Assembly: GCF_019802085.1 (NCBI RefSeq)
Contig: NZ_JAHVHV010000004.1
Coordinates: 62,001 to 126,000 of the forward strand
Length of the DNA stretch: 64,000 bases
From: Ferrimonas balearica
GTDB lineage: Bacteria > Pseudomonadota > Gammaproteobacteria > Enterobacterales > Shewanellaceae
Direction: 5' to 3'
The translations under genes were made by a program, and so were the position numbers. A model generated the notes under the pieces. The model did not search any database. It was not told the origin of the DNA and saw nothing but the letters and a program-made list of their open reading frames with translations. Shown here piece by piece: positions 43,378 to 51,546 of this stretch (position 1 is its first letter; each line of letters opens with the position of its first letter).

Positions 43378-44934
43378 TTAGAAGCCCAGGGGGATCCCCA
43401 GGGCGAAGAAACCCACCAGCAGGGTGGTCCAGGCCAGCAGGAACACCGCCGAGTAGGGCACCATCATGGCGATAAGATCCCCAAAGCTCAGATCCGGCTT
43501 GTACTTGCGCATAAAGGCCAGGATCACCCCGGCGTAGCTCATCATCGGGGTGATGATGTTGGTGGAGGAGTCCGCCACCCGGTAGGCGGCGGCGACCAGG
43601 TCCGGGGTCATCTGCGGGTTCACCTGGTAGAGCATGGGCACGAAGATGGGCCCCAGCAGCATCCACTTGGAGGTCAGGCCGCCCACGAACAGGTTGATCA
43701 GCGCCGTGGTGAAGATGAAGCCGATGATCAGCAGGATGGGGAACTGCTGCAGGCCCAGGGCTTCGAGGAAGCTGGCCCCCAGGTAGGTGACATAGGTGCC
43801 CAGCCCCGAGTAGCCCAGCAGGCCGAGGAAGTTGTAGCAGAAGAAGGTGAGCACCAGGATGTAGCCCATGGTGTTCATCTGGCTCACCATCGCTTGAACC
43901 ACGTCCTTGAGGCCGCGGAACTTGCCAGTGGCGTAGCCGAAGGCCACCCCCACCAGGGTAAACACCATGGCGATCAGCAGGATGACGTTATTGAGGTAGG
44001 GAGTGACGGTGCGGCCGGACTCATCCACGTAGGGCGCCAGGGGGCCCATGGCCAGGGCGGCCACCAGGCCCAGGGCCAGCAACAGGCCCCAGAACGCGGC
44101 CTTGAGGCCACGCTGCTCCTCGGCGGTCACGGAGAAGTCCGACAGGTCCATCCCCTCCGGCAGTTGATACTCCATCTTCTCCAGGCGCGGCGCCACAAAA
44201 CGCTGGGTGACCCAGGCCCCCAGGCCCGCCAGCACAAAGGTGGAGACGAAGATAAAGTAGTAGTGCATGGTGGCGGGGGTCAGGGCCCGGCCGTCGCTGG
44301 CCTCGAAGGGCACCCCCTGGGCCTCGGCAAACACCTGGGCGTTGAGGCCGATGATGACGTCCACCGGGGTCGCGGGAATGAGGTTGGCGCTGAAGCCGGC
44401 GGACACCCCGGCAAAGGCCGCAGCCATGCCGATGAGCGGGTTTTTGCCCAGGCCCGCGTAGAGCAGCCCCGCCAGGGGCACCAACACCAGGTAGCCGGCG
44501 TCGGTGGCGATGGAGCTCATGATCCCCAGAAACACCACCGCGGGGGCCAGGAAGCGGTCGCTCAGGCGGGTGCCCAACTTCTTGATCACCGCGGTCAGCA
44601 GGCCGGAGTGCTCGGCAACGCCGACCCCCAGCATCACGATGAGGATCACCCCCAGTACCCCGCCGCCGAAGCCCAGCCAGTTCTTCAGCAGCGCGTTATC
44701 GAACAGCCAGCGGACGTGCTCGGCCTCGGTCATGTCCTTAATGGTGTGGACAACCAGGCCACCGTCGGTGCCCAGGGTCTGAAATTCCAGGCCGCCGATA
44801 AAGGCGGTCAAAACAAAGGCGAAAACCAGCAGGGACATGAAGATGATCACCGGGTCCGGGATCTTCTTGCCGATCTTCTCAATCAGGGCGAGCACCCCTC
44901 CCGGGGCTGGCTCCGTGGTACTGCTCTGCGTCAT
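43378..44934 (-). CDS. AbgT-family transporter
   Basis: The 518-residue protein has about eleven to thirteen helices and the AbgT-family N-terminus (LALIEKIGKKIPDPVIIFMSL) and later motif DSSTNIITPMMSY. Family members import p-aminobenzoyl-glutamate or export sulfonamide-like antimetabolites (MtrF, YdaH). No aminoacylhydrolase genes (abgA/abgB) are nearby, so the substrate is open. Confidence 0.93.
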   Translation of the reverse strand: MTQSSTTEPAPGGVLALIEKIGKKIPDPVIIFMSLLVFAFVLTAFIGGLEFQTLGTDGGLVVHTIKDMTEAEHVRWLFDNALLKNWLGFGGGVLGVILIVMLGVGVAEHSGLLTAVIKKLGTRLSDRFLAPAVVFLGIMSSIATDAGYLVLVPLAGLLYAGLGKNPLIGMAAAFAGVSAGFSANLIPATPVDVIIGLNAQVFAEAQGVPFEASDGRALTPATMHYYFIFVSTFVLAGLGAWVTQRFVAPRLEKMEYQLPEGMDLSDFSVTAEEQRGLKAAFWGLLLALGLVAALAMGPLAPYVDESGRTVTPYLNNVILLIAMVFTLVGVAFGYATGKFRGLKDVVQAMVSQMNTMGYILVLTFFCYNFLGLLGYSGLGTYVTYLGASFLEALGLQQFPILLIIGFIFTTALINLFVGGLTSKWMLLGPIFVPMLYQVNPQMTPDLVAAAYRVADSSTNIITPMMSYAGVILAFMRKYKPDLSFGDLIAMMVPYSAVFLLAWTTLLVGFFALGIPLGF

Positions 44935-45074
44935 GGCGCGTTGTCCTTATAGTTATCAGTGGCATTGGGACCAGCAGCCACGCTAGCAGGCCCCCCGGGC
45001 AATGTAAAACCGGGCATTCGCCCCGCTTATGGCGGCTGGTACCGACTCTGTGGTGATTTTTTTTCACCCGGCCC

Positions 45075-45103
45075 CTTGAAAGACTCAAACCCCTCCCCCA
45101 AAT
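45075..45103 (+). promoter_or_regulatory. Sigma-32 heat-shock promoter of ibpA
   Basis: CTTGAAA (45075-45081) is followed after 14 bases by CCCCAAAT (45096-45103), fitting the sigma-32 consensus CTTGAAA and CCCCATNT. It lies about 70 bases before the ibpA start. Confidence 0.88.
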
Positions 45104-45110
45104 AGGAAAC

Positions 45111-45175
45111 ACGGGTGCTCAATGGAGGCCCGGAACTGACACTCAACTGTTGCTCAATAGAGGACAAAGATTATG
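45111..45175 (+). promoter_or_regulatory. ROSE-type RNA thermometer of ibpA
   Basis: TGTTGCTC (45148-45155) pairs with GAGGACA (45160-45166) across an AATA loop, leaving one bulged G (45152) and hiding the ribosome site GAGGA. The UUGCU with a bulged G opposite the ribosome site is the hallmark of ROSE elements on small heat-shock genes. A near-copy, TGCTCAATGGAGG, lies 35 bases upstream (45116-45128). Confidence 0.78.
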
Positions 45176-45622
45176 CGTACCATCGACCTGACCCCCCTGT
45201 ACAAATCCGCCATCGGTTTCGACCGCTTCGCCAAAGTGATGGACGAAGCGATGCGCGTGGAGCAAGGCGGCTTCCCCCCTTACAACATCGAGCTGGTGGA
45301 ACAGGACAAATACCGAATTTCCATGGCCGTGGCCGGCTTCACCCAAGAGGAGCTGGACATCGAGGTGGAGGGTGACACCCTGCGCATCGAAGGCACCAAG
45401 GCCAAGGCGGACGAGCCCCGCCAATTCCTGCACCAGGGCATTGCCGAGCGCAACTTCAAGCGCCGCTTCCGCCTGGCCGATCACGTTAAGGTGGTGGGCG
45501 CGGACCTGCAAAACGGCCTGCTGCACGTCGAACTGGAGCGGGAGCTGCCCGAGGCACTCAAGCCGCGCAAGATCAGCATCGGCGACACCCAAGCCCGGGT
45601 GATCGAGGCCAAAGCCTCCTAA
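45173..45622 (+). CDS. ibpA: Small heat-shock protein IbpA (Hsp20)
   Basis: IbpA binds unfolding proteins and keeps them ready for DnaK/ClpB. The 149-residue protein begins MRTIDLTPLYKSAIGFDRFA, as in E. coli IbpA, has the alpha-crystallin domain at about 35-125 (YRISMAVAGF; GLLHVELERELPEALKPRKI) and a short C-terminal tail. Expression should be doubly controlled by the sigma-32 promoter and the RNA thermometer upstream. Confidence 0.97.
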   Translation: MRTIDLTPLYKSAIGFDRFAKVMDEAMRVEQGGFPPYNIELVEQDKYRISMAVAGFTQEELDIEVEGDTLRIEGTKAKADEPRQFLHQGIAERNFKRRFRLADHVKVVGADLQNGLLHVELERELPEALKPRKISIGDTQARVIEAKAS

Positions 45623-45653
45623 CCCCTCTCTCCCTGGTCCCTGCGAACACTTT

Positions 45654-45679
45654 GCCAAGGCTTCGGCCTTGGCTTTTTT
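45654..45679 (+). terminator. Terminator of ibpA
   Basis: GCCAAGGC, a TTCG loop and GCCTTGGC are followed by six Ts, 31 bases after the ibpA stop. Confidence 0.93.
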
Positions 45680-45703
45680 CTGCCTGTAATTCCGCCAACC
45701 GGG

Positions 45704-45732
45704 GCGACAGCGTCGCGCCATCGCACTATAAT
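45704..45732 (+). promoter_or_regulatory. Promoter of rpiA
   Basis: GCGACA (45704-45709) and a perfect TATAAT (45727-45732) are 17 bases apart; the predicted start is near 45739, about 22 bases before the rpiA ATG. Confidence 0.72.
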
Positions 45733-45760
45733 CGCGGCAAAAATCCTCTGGAGAATCCCC

Positions 45761-46420
45761 ATGTCCCAAGACGCCATGAAAAAAGCCGCCGGTTGGGCCG
45801 CGCTGGAATACGTAGAACGCGACAGCATCGTCGGTGTGGGCACCGGCAGCACCGTGAACCACTTTATCGACGCCCTGGGCACCATCAAGGACCAGATCCA
45901 GGGGGCGGTCTCCAGCTCCGAGGCCTCCACCGAGCGGCTCAAGGCCCTGGGGATCGAGGTGTTCGATATGAACAGTGTCAGTGAGCTGTCGGTCTACGTC
46001 GACGGCGCGGACGAGATCAACCACCAGATGGAGATGATCAAGGGCGGCGGCGCGGCCCTGACCCGGGAGAAGATCGTCGCCTCCGTGGCCAAGCAGTTCA
46101 TCTGCATCGCCGACGGCAGCAAGCTGGTGGACACCCTGGGCCGCTTCCCCCTGCCGGTGGAGGTGATCCCCATGGCCCGCTCCGCCGTGGCCCGGGAGAT
46201 CGTCAAGATGGGCGGCGACCCGGTGTACCGGGAAGGCTGCATCACCGATAACGGTTGCCAGATCCTGGACGTGCACAGCTGGGAGATCACCGAAGCCAAA
46301 GCCCTGGAAGCCCAACTGAACAACCTGGTGGGCGTGGTCACCAACGGCCTGTTCGCCCGCCGTGGCGCCGACGTGCTGCTGCTGGGCACCCCGGAGGGGG
46401 TCAAAACCGTCAAGGGGTAA
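45761..46420 (+). CDS. rpiA: Ribose-5-phosphate isomerase A
   Basis: RpiA interconverts ribose 5-phosphate and ribulose 5-phosphate. The 219-residue protein has the phosphate-binding [12 protein letters not shown], the catalytic DGADEIN and the later [17 protein letters not shown] precedes the ATG. In many gammaproteobacteria rpiA lies next to serA; here three other genes separate them. Confidence 0.97.
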   Translation: MSQDAMKKAAGWAALEYVERDSIVGVGTGSTVNHFIDALGTIKDQIQGAVSSSEASTERLKALGIEVFDMNSVSELSVYVDGADEINHQMEMIKGGGAALTREKIVASVAKQFICIADGSKLVDTLGRFPLPVEVIPMARSAVAREIVKMGGDPVYREGCITDNGCQILDVHSWEITEAKALEAQLNNLVGVVTNGLFARRGADVLLLGTPEGVKTVKG

Positions 46421-46453
46421 GACTCGCTTTCGACGCGCATTGGCGGCACACTG

Positions 46454-46491
46454 AACCGGCGGGGTGATCCATCATCCCGCCGGTTTCGTTT
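46454..46491 (+). terminator. Probable terminator of rpiA
   Basis: AACCGGCGGG (46454-46463) and CCCGCCGGTT (46476-46485) form a ten-base stem followed by TCGTTT. The T-run is interrupted, so termination may be partial. Confidence 0.6.
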
Positions 46492-46525
46492 ACCTCGGAC
46501 AGACTGAAACGGCAAGGAGCCCACC

Positions 46526-47059
46526 ATGTTTCGCACCCTACCCCTGCTGCTGGCGCTGAGCGCCCCCGCCCTGGCCCAGTGCCCGGACTGGCTCGACACC
46601 GAGAAGCGCCGCCTGCACTCCAAGGAACAGGTGGACCTTTGCGCCCTGACCGCCGACAAGGCGGTGCTGCTGGTTAACACCGCCAGCCATTGCGGCTTCA
46701 CCCCCCAGTTCAAGCAGCTCGAAGCCCTGCATCAGACCTACGGCCCCCAGGGCCTGGTGATCATCGGCATGCCTTCGGACGACTTCTTCCAGGAAGCGGA
46801 CGACGAAGCGGAAACCGCGGACGTCTGTTATCGCAACTACGGGGTCAGCTTCACCATGCTCACCCCGGCCTCGGTGCGGGGCAGTGACGCCGACCCCCTG
46901 TTTGCGGAGCTGGCCCGTCAGGGCGGGGCCCCCAAGTGGAACTTCTACAAGTACCTGGTGGACCAGCAGGGCAACCTGGTGGAGTACTGGTCACCCAAGA
47001 CCGACCCCGATGATCCCGAGATCACCGATGCCATCGAGAAACTCTTGAACGGTTCCTGA
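46526..47059 (+). CDS. Exported glutathione peroxidase-like protein
   Basis: The 177-residue protein has a signal peptide (cleavage after ALA, about residue 17), which is uncommon for the family. The peroxidatic cysteine is Cys56 in NTASHCGFTPQ, and the conserved KWNFYKYLVDQQG carries the tryptophan and asparagine of the active site. It should reduce peroxides in the periplasm, more likely with thioredoxin-like donors than glutathione. AAGGAG precedes the ATG. Confidence 0.9.
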   Translation: MFRTLPLLLALSAPALAQCPDWLDTEKRRLHSKEQVDLCALTADKAVLLVNTASHCGFTPQFKQLEALHQTYGPQGLVIIGMPSDDFFQEADDEAETADVCYRNYGVSFTMLTPASVRGSDADPLFAELARQGGAPKWNFYKYLVDQQGNLVEYWSPKTDPDDPEITDAIEKLLNGS

Positions 47060-47076
47060 CCGGAATTCAGGGAAAA

Positions 47077-47104
47077 ACGGCGCCCCCTTGCGGCGCCGTT
47101 TTTT
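47077..47104 (+). terminator. Terminator of the peroxidase gene
   Basis: ACGGCGCC and GGCGCCGT pair across a short loop and are followed by a T-run of six. Confidence 0.92.
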
Positions 47105-47121
47105 CTTGGCTATCTTTAGAC

Positions 47122-47135
47122 CGACCAATCAGTCG
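47122..47135. promoter_or_regulatory. Likely TetR-type operator upstream of the aldehyde dehydrogenase
   Basis: CGAC and GTCG (47122-47125 and 47132-47135) surround six bases, with CCGACC-like flanks, 33 bases before the dehydrogenase start. The TetR gene two genes on is the natural candidate to bind it. Confidence 0.5.
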
Positions 47136-47167
47136 AATGTTATTTCATCAGGGAGCAGGAGATCACC

Positions 47168-48628
47168 GTGAGCGAGCACACCACCCCCATCAGCGCCACC
47201 GACGACCCGACACAGCTGGGCTTTCACCCCGGCCAGATGAACGCCCTGCTGGCCCGCCAGCGCAAGGCCTACACCGCCGCGCCCATGCCCTCCCTGGAGG
47301 CCCGCAAAACCAAGCTCAAGGCCCTCAAGGCCGCCCTGCTGAAGCACCAGGACGCCCTGTGCGATGCCATGAGCCAGGACTTCGGCCATCGGGCCCGCTA
47401 CGACTCCCTGCTCTCCGATGTGATGCCCTGCGTCGGCAACATCGATTACACCCTGGCCCGGCTGGGCAAGTGGATGAAGCCCTCCCGCCGCAACCCGGGC
47501 CTGCTGCTGAGCCCCGCCAGCGTCACCGTGCATTACCAACCCCTGGGGGTGGTGGGGATCCTGGTGCCCTGGAACTTCCCGGTGATGCTCTCCATCGGCC
47601 CGCTGATCACCGTCCTGGCCGCCGGCAACCGGGCCATGCTCAAGCTGTCGGAGTTCACCCCGGCCACCAACCGGGCGATCAAAGCCCTGCTGGCGGACGC
47701 CTTCGACGAGGATGAGGTGGCGGTGATCGAGGGGGAAGCGGAGGCCGCGGCGGCCTTCAGCGCCCTGCCCTTCGACCACCTGCTGTTCACCGGCTCCACC
47801 GCGGTGGGCAAGCACGTGATGCGCGCCGCCGCCGACAACCTGACCCCGGTGACCCTGGAATTGGGGGGCAAATCCCCCACCCTGATCGGTCCGGACATCG
47901 CCATCGACACCGCCGTAGAGCGGTTGATCTGGGGCAAGTGCCTTAACGCCGGACAGATCTGCACCTCTCCGGACTACGTGCTGCTGCCGCGCCAGAAGAT
48001 GGACGACTTTGTGGCCGCCTACCGCGCCCACTTCGCCAAGCTCTACCCCAAGGGCCTGGCCAGCGACGACTACACCTCGGTGGTCAACCCGCGCCAGTAC
48101 CAGCGGCTGATCGACACCCTGGAGGACGCCACCCACAAAGGCGCCGTGGCCCTGCCCGCCATCGACAACTACCGGGACGACGAGCGCCATCGCCTGGCCA
48201 CCGTGATGCTGGCCAACGTCAGTGACGGCATGCGGGTGATGGAGGAGGAGATCTTCGGTCCCCTGCTGCCCCTGGTGCCCTACGACAGCATCGACGACGC
48301 CATCGCCTACATCCAGGCCCGGCCCCGACCCCTGGCGCTCTACCTGATGAGCTTCGACAGTGACCTGCAGGAGAAGGTACTCGCCCTGACCCACGCTGGC
48401 GGGGTGAGCATCAACGACACCGTGCTGCACGTGGCGGCGGAGGACGCCCCCTTCGGCGGCATCGGTCCCTCCGGCATGGGCCACTACCACGGCCACGAGG
48501 GCTTCTTGACCTTTACCAAGGCCAAGACGGTGCTCAAGCGGGGCAAGATCAACACCGGCCGACTGGTGCATCCCCCTTACGGCAAGCCGCTGCAGAAGCT
48601 GATGCTCAAGTTCTTCCTGCGAGACTGA
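47168..48628 (+). CDS. Aldehyde dehydrogenase, coniferyl aldehyde dehydrogenase type
   Basis: The 486-residue enzyme has the NAD-binding motif FTGSTAVGK, the general-base glutamate in LELGGKSP and the catalytic cysteine in NAGQICTSPDYVLLP. The C-terminal motif PFGGIGPSGMGHYHG and overall sequence fit the CalB/coniferyl aldehyde dehydrogenase branch; the true substrate may be another long or aromatic aldehyde. The start is GTG at 47168 with GGAG before it. It is followed after two bases by a TetR gene. Confidence 0.9.
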   Translation: MSEHTTPISATDDPTQLGFHPGQMNALLARQRKAYTAAPMPSLEARKTKLKALKAALLKHQDALCDAMSQDFGHRARYDSLLSDVMPCVGNIDYTLARLGKWMKPSRRNPGLLLSPASVTVHYQPLGVVGILVPWNFPVMLSIGPLITVLAAGNRAMLKLSEFTPATNRAIKALLADAFDEDEVAVIEGEAEAAAAFSALPFDHLLFTGSTAVGKHVMRAAADNLTPVTLELGGKSPTLIGPDIAIDTAVERLIWGKCLNAGQICTSPDYVLLPRQKMDDFVAAYRAHFAKLYPKGLASDDYTSVVNPRQYQRLIDTLEDATHKGAVALPAIDNYRDDERHRLATVMLANVSDGMRVMEEEIFGPLLPLVPYDSIDDAIAYIQARPRPLALYLMSFDSDLQEKVLALTHAGGVSINDTVLHVAAEDAPFGGIGPSGMGHYHGHEGFLTFTKAKTVLKRGKINTGRLVHPPYGKPLQKLMLKFFLRD

Positions 48629-48630
48629 CC

Positions 48631-49194
48631 ATGAGCAAACGTGATCTTATCCTGGCGACGGCCCTGGAGCTGTTCGTCCACCAGGGGATCGGCGCCACCG
48701 CCACCGCCCAGATCGCCAAGGCGGCGGGGGTGGCCACCGGCACCCTGTTCCACCACTTCCCCAGCAAGGCTCAGCTGGTGTCGGCACTCTACCTGAACGT
48801 CAAAACCCAGTTGGCCGAGGCGATGCGCCTGGAGCAGGGGGAGGGAGACCTGGCCGGGCGGGCCCGTCAGTACTGGGATCGGGGCATGGACTGGGCCCTG
48901 GCCCACCCGGAGTCGCTGCGCTTTATGAGTCTGGTGTACCACAGGCCGGGCCAGGATGGGGATCTCAAGCGTCAGGCGATGCTGGAGATCCTGGGCTTTA
49001 TTCCCGAGCTGCTGCGCCAGGGCCAAGCCGAGGGCCGGCTGCGGCCGGTGCCGGAAGATCTGGCTTTGGAGCAGTGCCAGGGGCAGTTCATGACCGCCGC
49101 CCAGTTCTTTATCGACCATCCGGACAAGGCGGGCGATGGCCACTACCGGGACGCCGCCTTCGACCTGTTCTGGCTCAGCATGGCCCGTCATTGA
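48631..49194 (+). CDS. TetR-family transcriptional regulator
   Basis: The 187-residue protein has the TetR helix-turn-helix (about residues 7-47, LFVHQGIGATATAQIAKAAGVATGTLFHHF) and a helical ligand-binding domain. It is co-transcribed with the aldehyde dehydrogenase and very likely represses it together with itself, through the palindrome at 47122-47135. Confidence 0.92.
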   Translation: MSKRDLILATALELFVHQGIGATATAQIAKAAGVATGTLFHHFPSKAQLVSALYLNVKTQLAEAMRLEQGEGDLAGRARQYWDRGMDWALAHPESLRFMSLVYHRPGQDGDLKRQAMLEILGFIPELLRQGQAEGRLRPVPEDLALEQCQGQFMTAAQFFIDHPDKAGDGHYRDAAFDLFWLSMARH

Positions 49195-49301
49195 TATCGC
49201 TAATCGTTTGATTTTATGACGCTATGGCTGCGCCTTTTTTGGCCATCCAGACGGACATTCTGATATGCTGTCAGCCCGGTTTTTAGGAGCGTTTGGAACT
49301 C

Positions 49302-50531
49302 ATGGATCAGCTGTCGTTCGATAAGAGAAAACTCAAGGTGCTGCTGCTGGAGGGGGTCCACCCCCGGGCGCAGGAGGTGTTTACCCAGGCCGGATACAGC
49401 CAGGTGGAGGCCCTCAAGGGCTCGCTGTCGGAAGCCGACCTCATCGACAAGATCCGCGATGTCCACTTTATCGGGATCCGCTCCCGCACCCAGCTCAGTG
49501 AGCGGGTGCTGAGCGAGGCCCAGAAACTGGTGGCCATCGGCTGCTTCTGCATCGGCACCAACCAGGTCAGCCTCACCACCGCCGAGATGGCCGGGATCCC
49601 GGTGTTCAACGCCCCCTTCTCCAACACCCGCTCGGTGGCCGAGCTGGTGCTGGGGGAGATCCTGCTGCTGCTGCGGGGGATCCCCGCCAAGAACGCCCTG
49701 GCCCACCGTGGCGTCTGGCAAAAGTCCGCCGCCAACAGCTTCGAGGCCCGGGGCAAGGTGCTGGGGATCGTCGGCTACGGCCACATCGGCACCCAGCTGG
49801 GGGTGCTGGCCGAGGGGCTGGGGATGCAGGTGCGCTTCTACGACATTGAGAACAAGCTGCCTTTGGGCAACGCCCACCAGGTGGCCAGCCTGGAGGCGCT
49901 GCTGAGCCAGGCCGACGTGGTCAGCCTCCACGTGCCGGAGACCCAGGCCACCAAGGAGATGATTGGCCAGGCGGAGCTGGCGGCGATGCGCCCCGGCAGC
50001 ATCCTCATCAACGCCTCCCGGGGGACCGTGGTGCAGATCGACGCCCTATGCGAGCAGCTGGCCAACGGCCACCTGGCCGGAGCCGCCATCGACGTCTTCC
50101 CGGTGGAGCCCAAGTCCAACGACGACCCCTTTGTCAGCCCGCTGACCGAGTTCGACAACGTCATCCTCACCCCCCATGTGGGCGGCTCCACCCAGGAGGC
50201 CCAGGAGAACATCGGTCTGGAGGTGGCGTCCAAGCTGGTCAAGTACTCCGACAACGGCTCCACCCTCTCCGCCGTCAACTTCCCCGAGGTCTCCCTGCCC
50301 GGCCACGCCGGCACCTCGCGCCTGCTGCACGTGCACCGCAACCAGCCGGGGATCCTTATCCAGATCAACCAGGCCTTCGTCGAGCAGGGGATCAACATCA
50401 GCGCCCAGTACCTGCAGACCACCGCCGAGATCGGCTACGTGGTGATGGACGTGGACACCGACCAGGCCGAACAGGCTCTGGAACAGATGAAGCGGATCCC
50501 GGGCACCATCCGGGCGCGGCTGCTCCATTGA
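49302..50531 (+). CDS. serA: D-3-phosphoglycerate dehydrogenase
   Basis: SerA oxidises 3-phosphoglycerate, the first step of serine synthesis. The 409-residue protein has the NAD-binding fold GYGHIGTQLG, the catalytic His in LTPHVGGSTQEAQENIG, and a C-terminal ACT domain (about 335-409, QPGILIQINQAF) for feedback by serine. The ATG at 49302 gives almost the E. coli length of 410; a TTG three codons upstream is open but too close to AGGAG. Confidence 0.97.
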   Translation: MDQLSFDKRKLKVLLLEGVHPRAQEVFTQAGYSQVEALKGSLSEADLIDKIRDVHFIGIRSRTQLSERVLSEAQKLVAIGCFCIGTNQVSLTTAEMAGIPVFNAPFSNTRSVAELVLGEILLLLRGIPAKNALAHRGVWQKSAANSFEARGKVLGIVGYGHIGTQLGVLAEGLGMQVRFYDIENKLPLGNAHQVASLEALLSQADVVSLHVPETQATKEMIGQAELAAMRPGSILINASRGTVVQIDALCEQLANGHLAGAAIDVFPVEPKSNDDPFVSPLTEFDNVILTPHVGGSTQEAQENIGLEVASKLVKYSDNGSTLSAVNFPEVSLPGHAGTSRLLHVHRNQPGILIQINQAFVEQGINISAQYLQTTAEIGYVVMDVDTDQAEQALEQMKRIPGTIRARLLH

Positions 50532-50536
50532 ACCCC

Positions 50537-50560
50537 AGGCCGGCTTTCGCCGGCCTTTTT
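50537..50560 (+). terminator. Terminator of serA
   Basis: AGGCCGGC, a TTTC loop and GCCGGCCT are followed by five Ts, right after the serA stop. Confidence 0.93.
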
Positions 50561-50574
50561 ATTGAGGGACAGGG

Positions 50575-51078
50575 ATGACCATCAAAATCGACACCCCCCG
50601 GCTGCAGATGCGGGAGTTTACCCCCGAGGATGCCGCGGCAGTGCTGGCCTTCAGTGTGCCCGAGGTGACCCGCTACACCGGGGACGCCGGCGCCATTGCT
50701 ACCCTGGCGGACGCCCAGCGAGTGATCAACGACATCTGGCTGGCGGAGTATCGACGCCACGGCTACGCCCGTTACGCTCTGGTGCACAAGGCGGACCAGC
50801 GGGTGATCGGCTTTTGTGGCCTCAAGTACGAGCCGCACCTGGGCGGACCGGATCTGGGCTACCGCATGCTGCCGGAGTACTGGGGCCAGGGGCTGGCCAC
50901 CGAAGCCGCCGCGGCGGCCCTAGACTACGGCCAACAGGTGCTGAAGCTGGACCCCATCTACGCCGAGGTGGTGGCCGAGAACCACGCCTCGCGCCGGATC
51001 ATCGAAAAGCTGGGGCTGGTGTGGCAGTGCCAGTATCAGGAGGCCGGATGGACCGTCCATCGTTACCGCACCCGGTAA
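50575..51078 (+). CDS. GNAT-family N-acetyltransferase
   Basis: The 167-residue protein looks like the RimJ/RimL branch: the N-terminus DTPRLQMREFTPEDAAAVLA, the middle LGYRMLPEYWGQGLATEAAAA with acetyl-CoA binding, and ASRRIIEKLGLVWQ. The acetyl acceptor is unknown. It overlaps the following cupin gene by 31 bases. Confidence 0.9.
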   Translation: MTIKIDTPRLQMREFTPEDAAAVLAFSVPEVTRYTGDAGAIATLADAQRVINDIWLAEYRRHGYARYALVHKADQRVIGFCGLKYEPHLGGPDLGYRMLPEYWGQGLATEAAAAALDYGQQVLKLDPIYAEVVAENHASRRIIEKLGLVWQCQYQEAGWTVHRYRTR

Positions 51079-51425
51079 GCACCGATGGCGATACCCTGGG
51101 CCATTACCTCTGGGGGAGCGGGGGCGAAGGCTGGCACCTGGCAAAGAGCCCCCAGCTGAGCGTCATCCAGGAGCGCCTGGCCCCAGGCTGTCAGGAAACC
51201 CGCCATCGCCACGCCCGGGCGGAGCAGTTTTTCTACGTGCTGGCGGGCCAGGCGACCTTGGAGGTGGCGGGCACAGTGCACACCCTGGGGCCGGGACAGG
51301 GGCTGCAGGTCCTCCCTGGTCAGCCCCACCGCTTTGGCAACGACAGCAGCCAGCCCCTTCACTGCTTGGTGATCTCCACCCCGCCCAGTCATGGGGATCG
51401 CACCCTGGCCGAAGCGCCGGCCTGA
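51048..51425 (+). CDS. Small cupin-domain protein
   Basis: The 125-residue protein has a single cupin barrel with metal-type ligands: the first motif has HRHARAEQFFYVLAG (two His and a Glu), and the second has PGQPHRF with a later His. The function is unknown. AGGAGG precedes the ATG at 51048, which lies inside the GNAT gene in another frame, so the two genes are coupled. Confidence 0.8.
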   Translation: MDRPSLPHPVSTDGDTLGHYLWGSGGEGWHLAKSPQLSVIQERLAPGCQETRHRHARAEQFFYVLAGQATLEVAGTVHTLGPGQGLQVLPGQPHRFGNDSSQPLHCLVISTPPSHGDRTLAEAPA

Positions 51426-51546
51426 GGGCCGGCCTTAACCGAAACTGACCCGCCATCGCATCCATCTAAACATTTGCTTACATTCGCTGGGCCTGGGCTT
51501 AACCCCATGGGATACTTGCGCGCAATATTTCTTACCAGACAATGTC

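Noticed and set aside
43294-44952. 552-codon open frame antisense to the AbgT transporter
   Set aside because: Shadow frame; the minus strand has the clear membrane protein.
46421-49301. Genomic island between rpiA and serA
   Set aside because: No integrase, transposase, tRNA or end repeats; base use looks like the surroundings. Kept only as a synteny observation.
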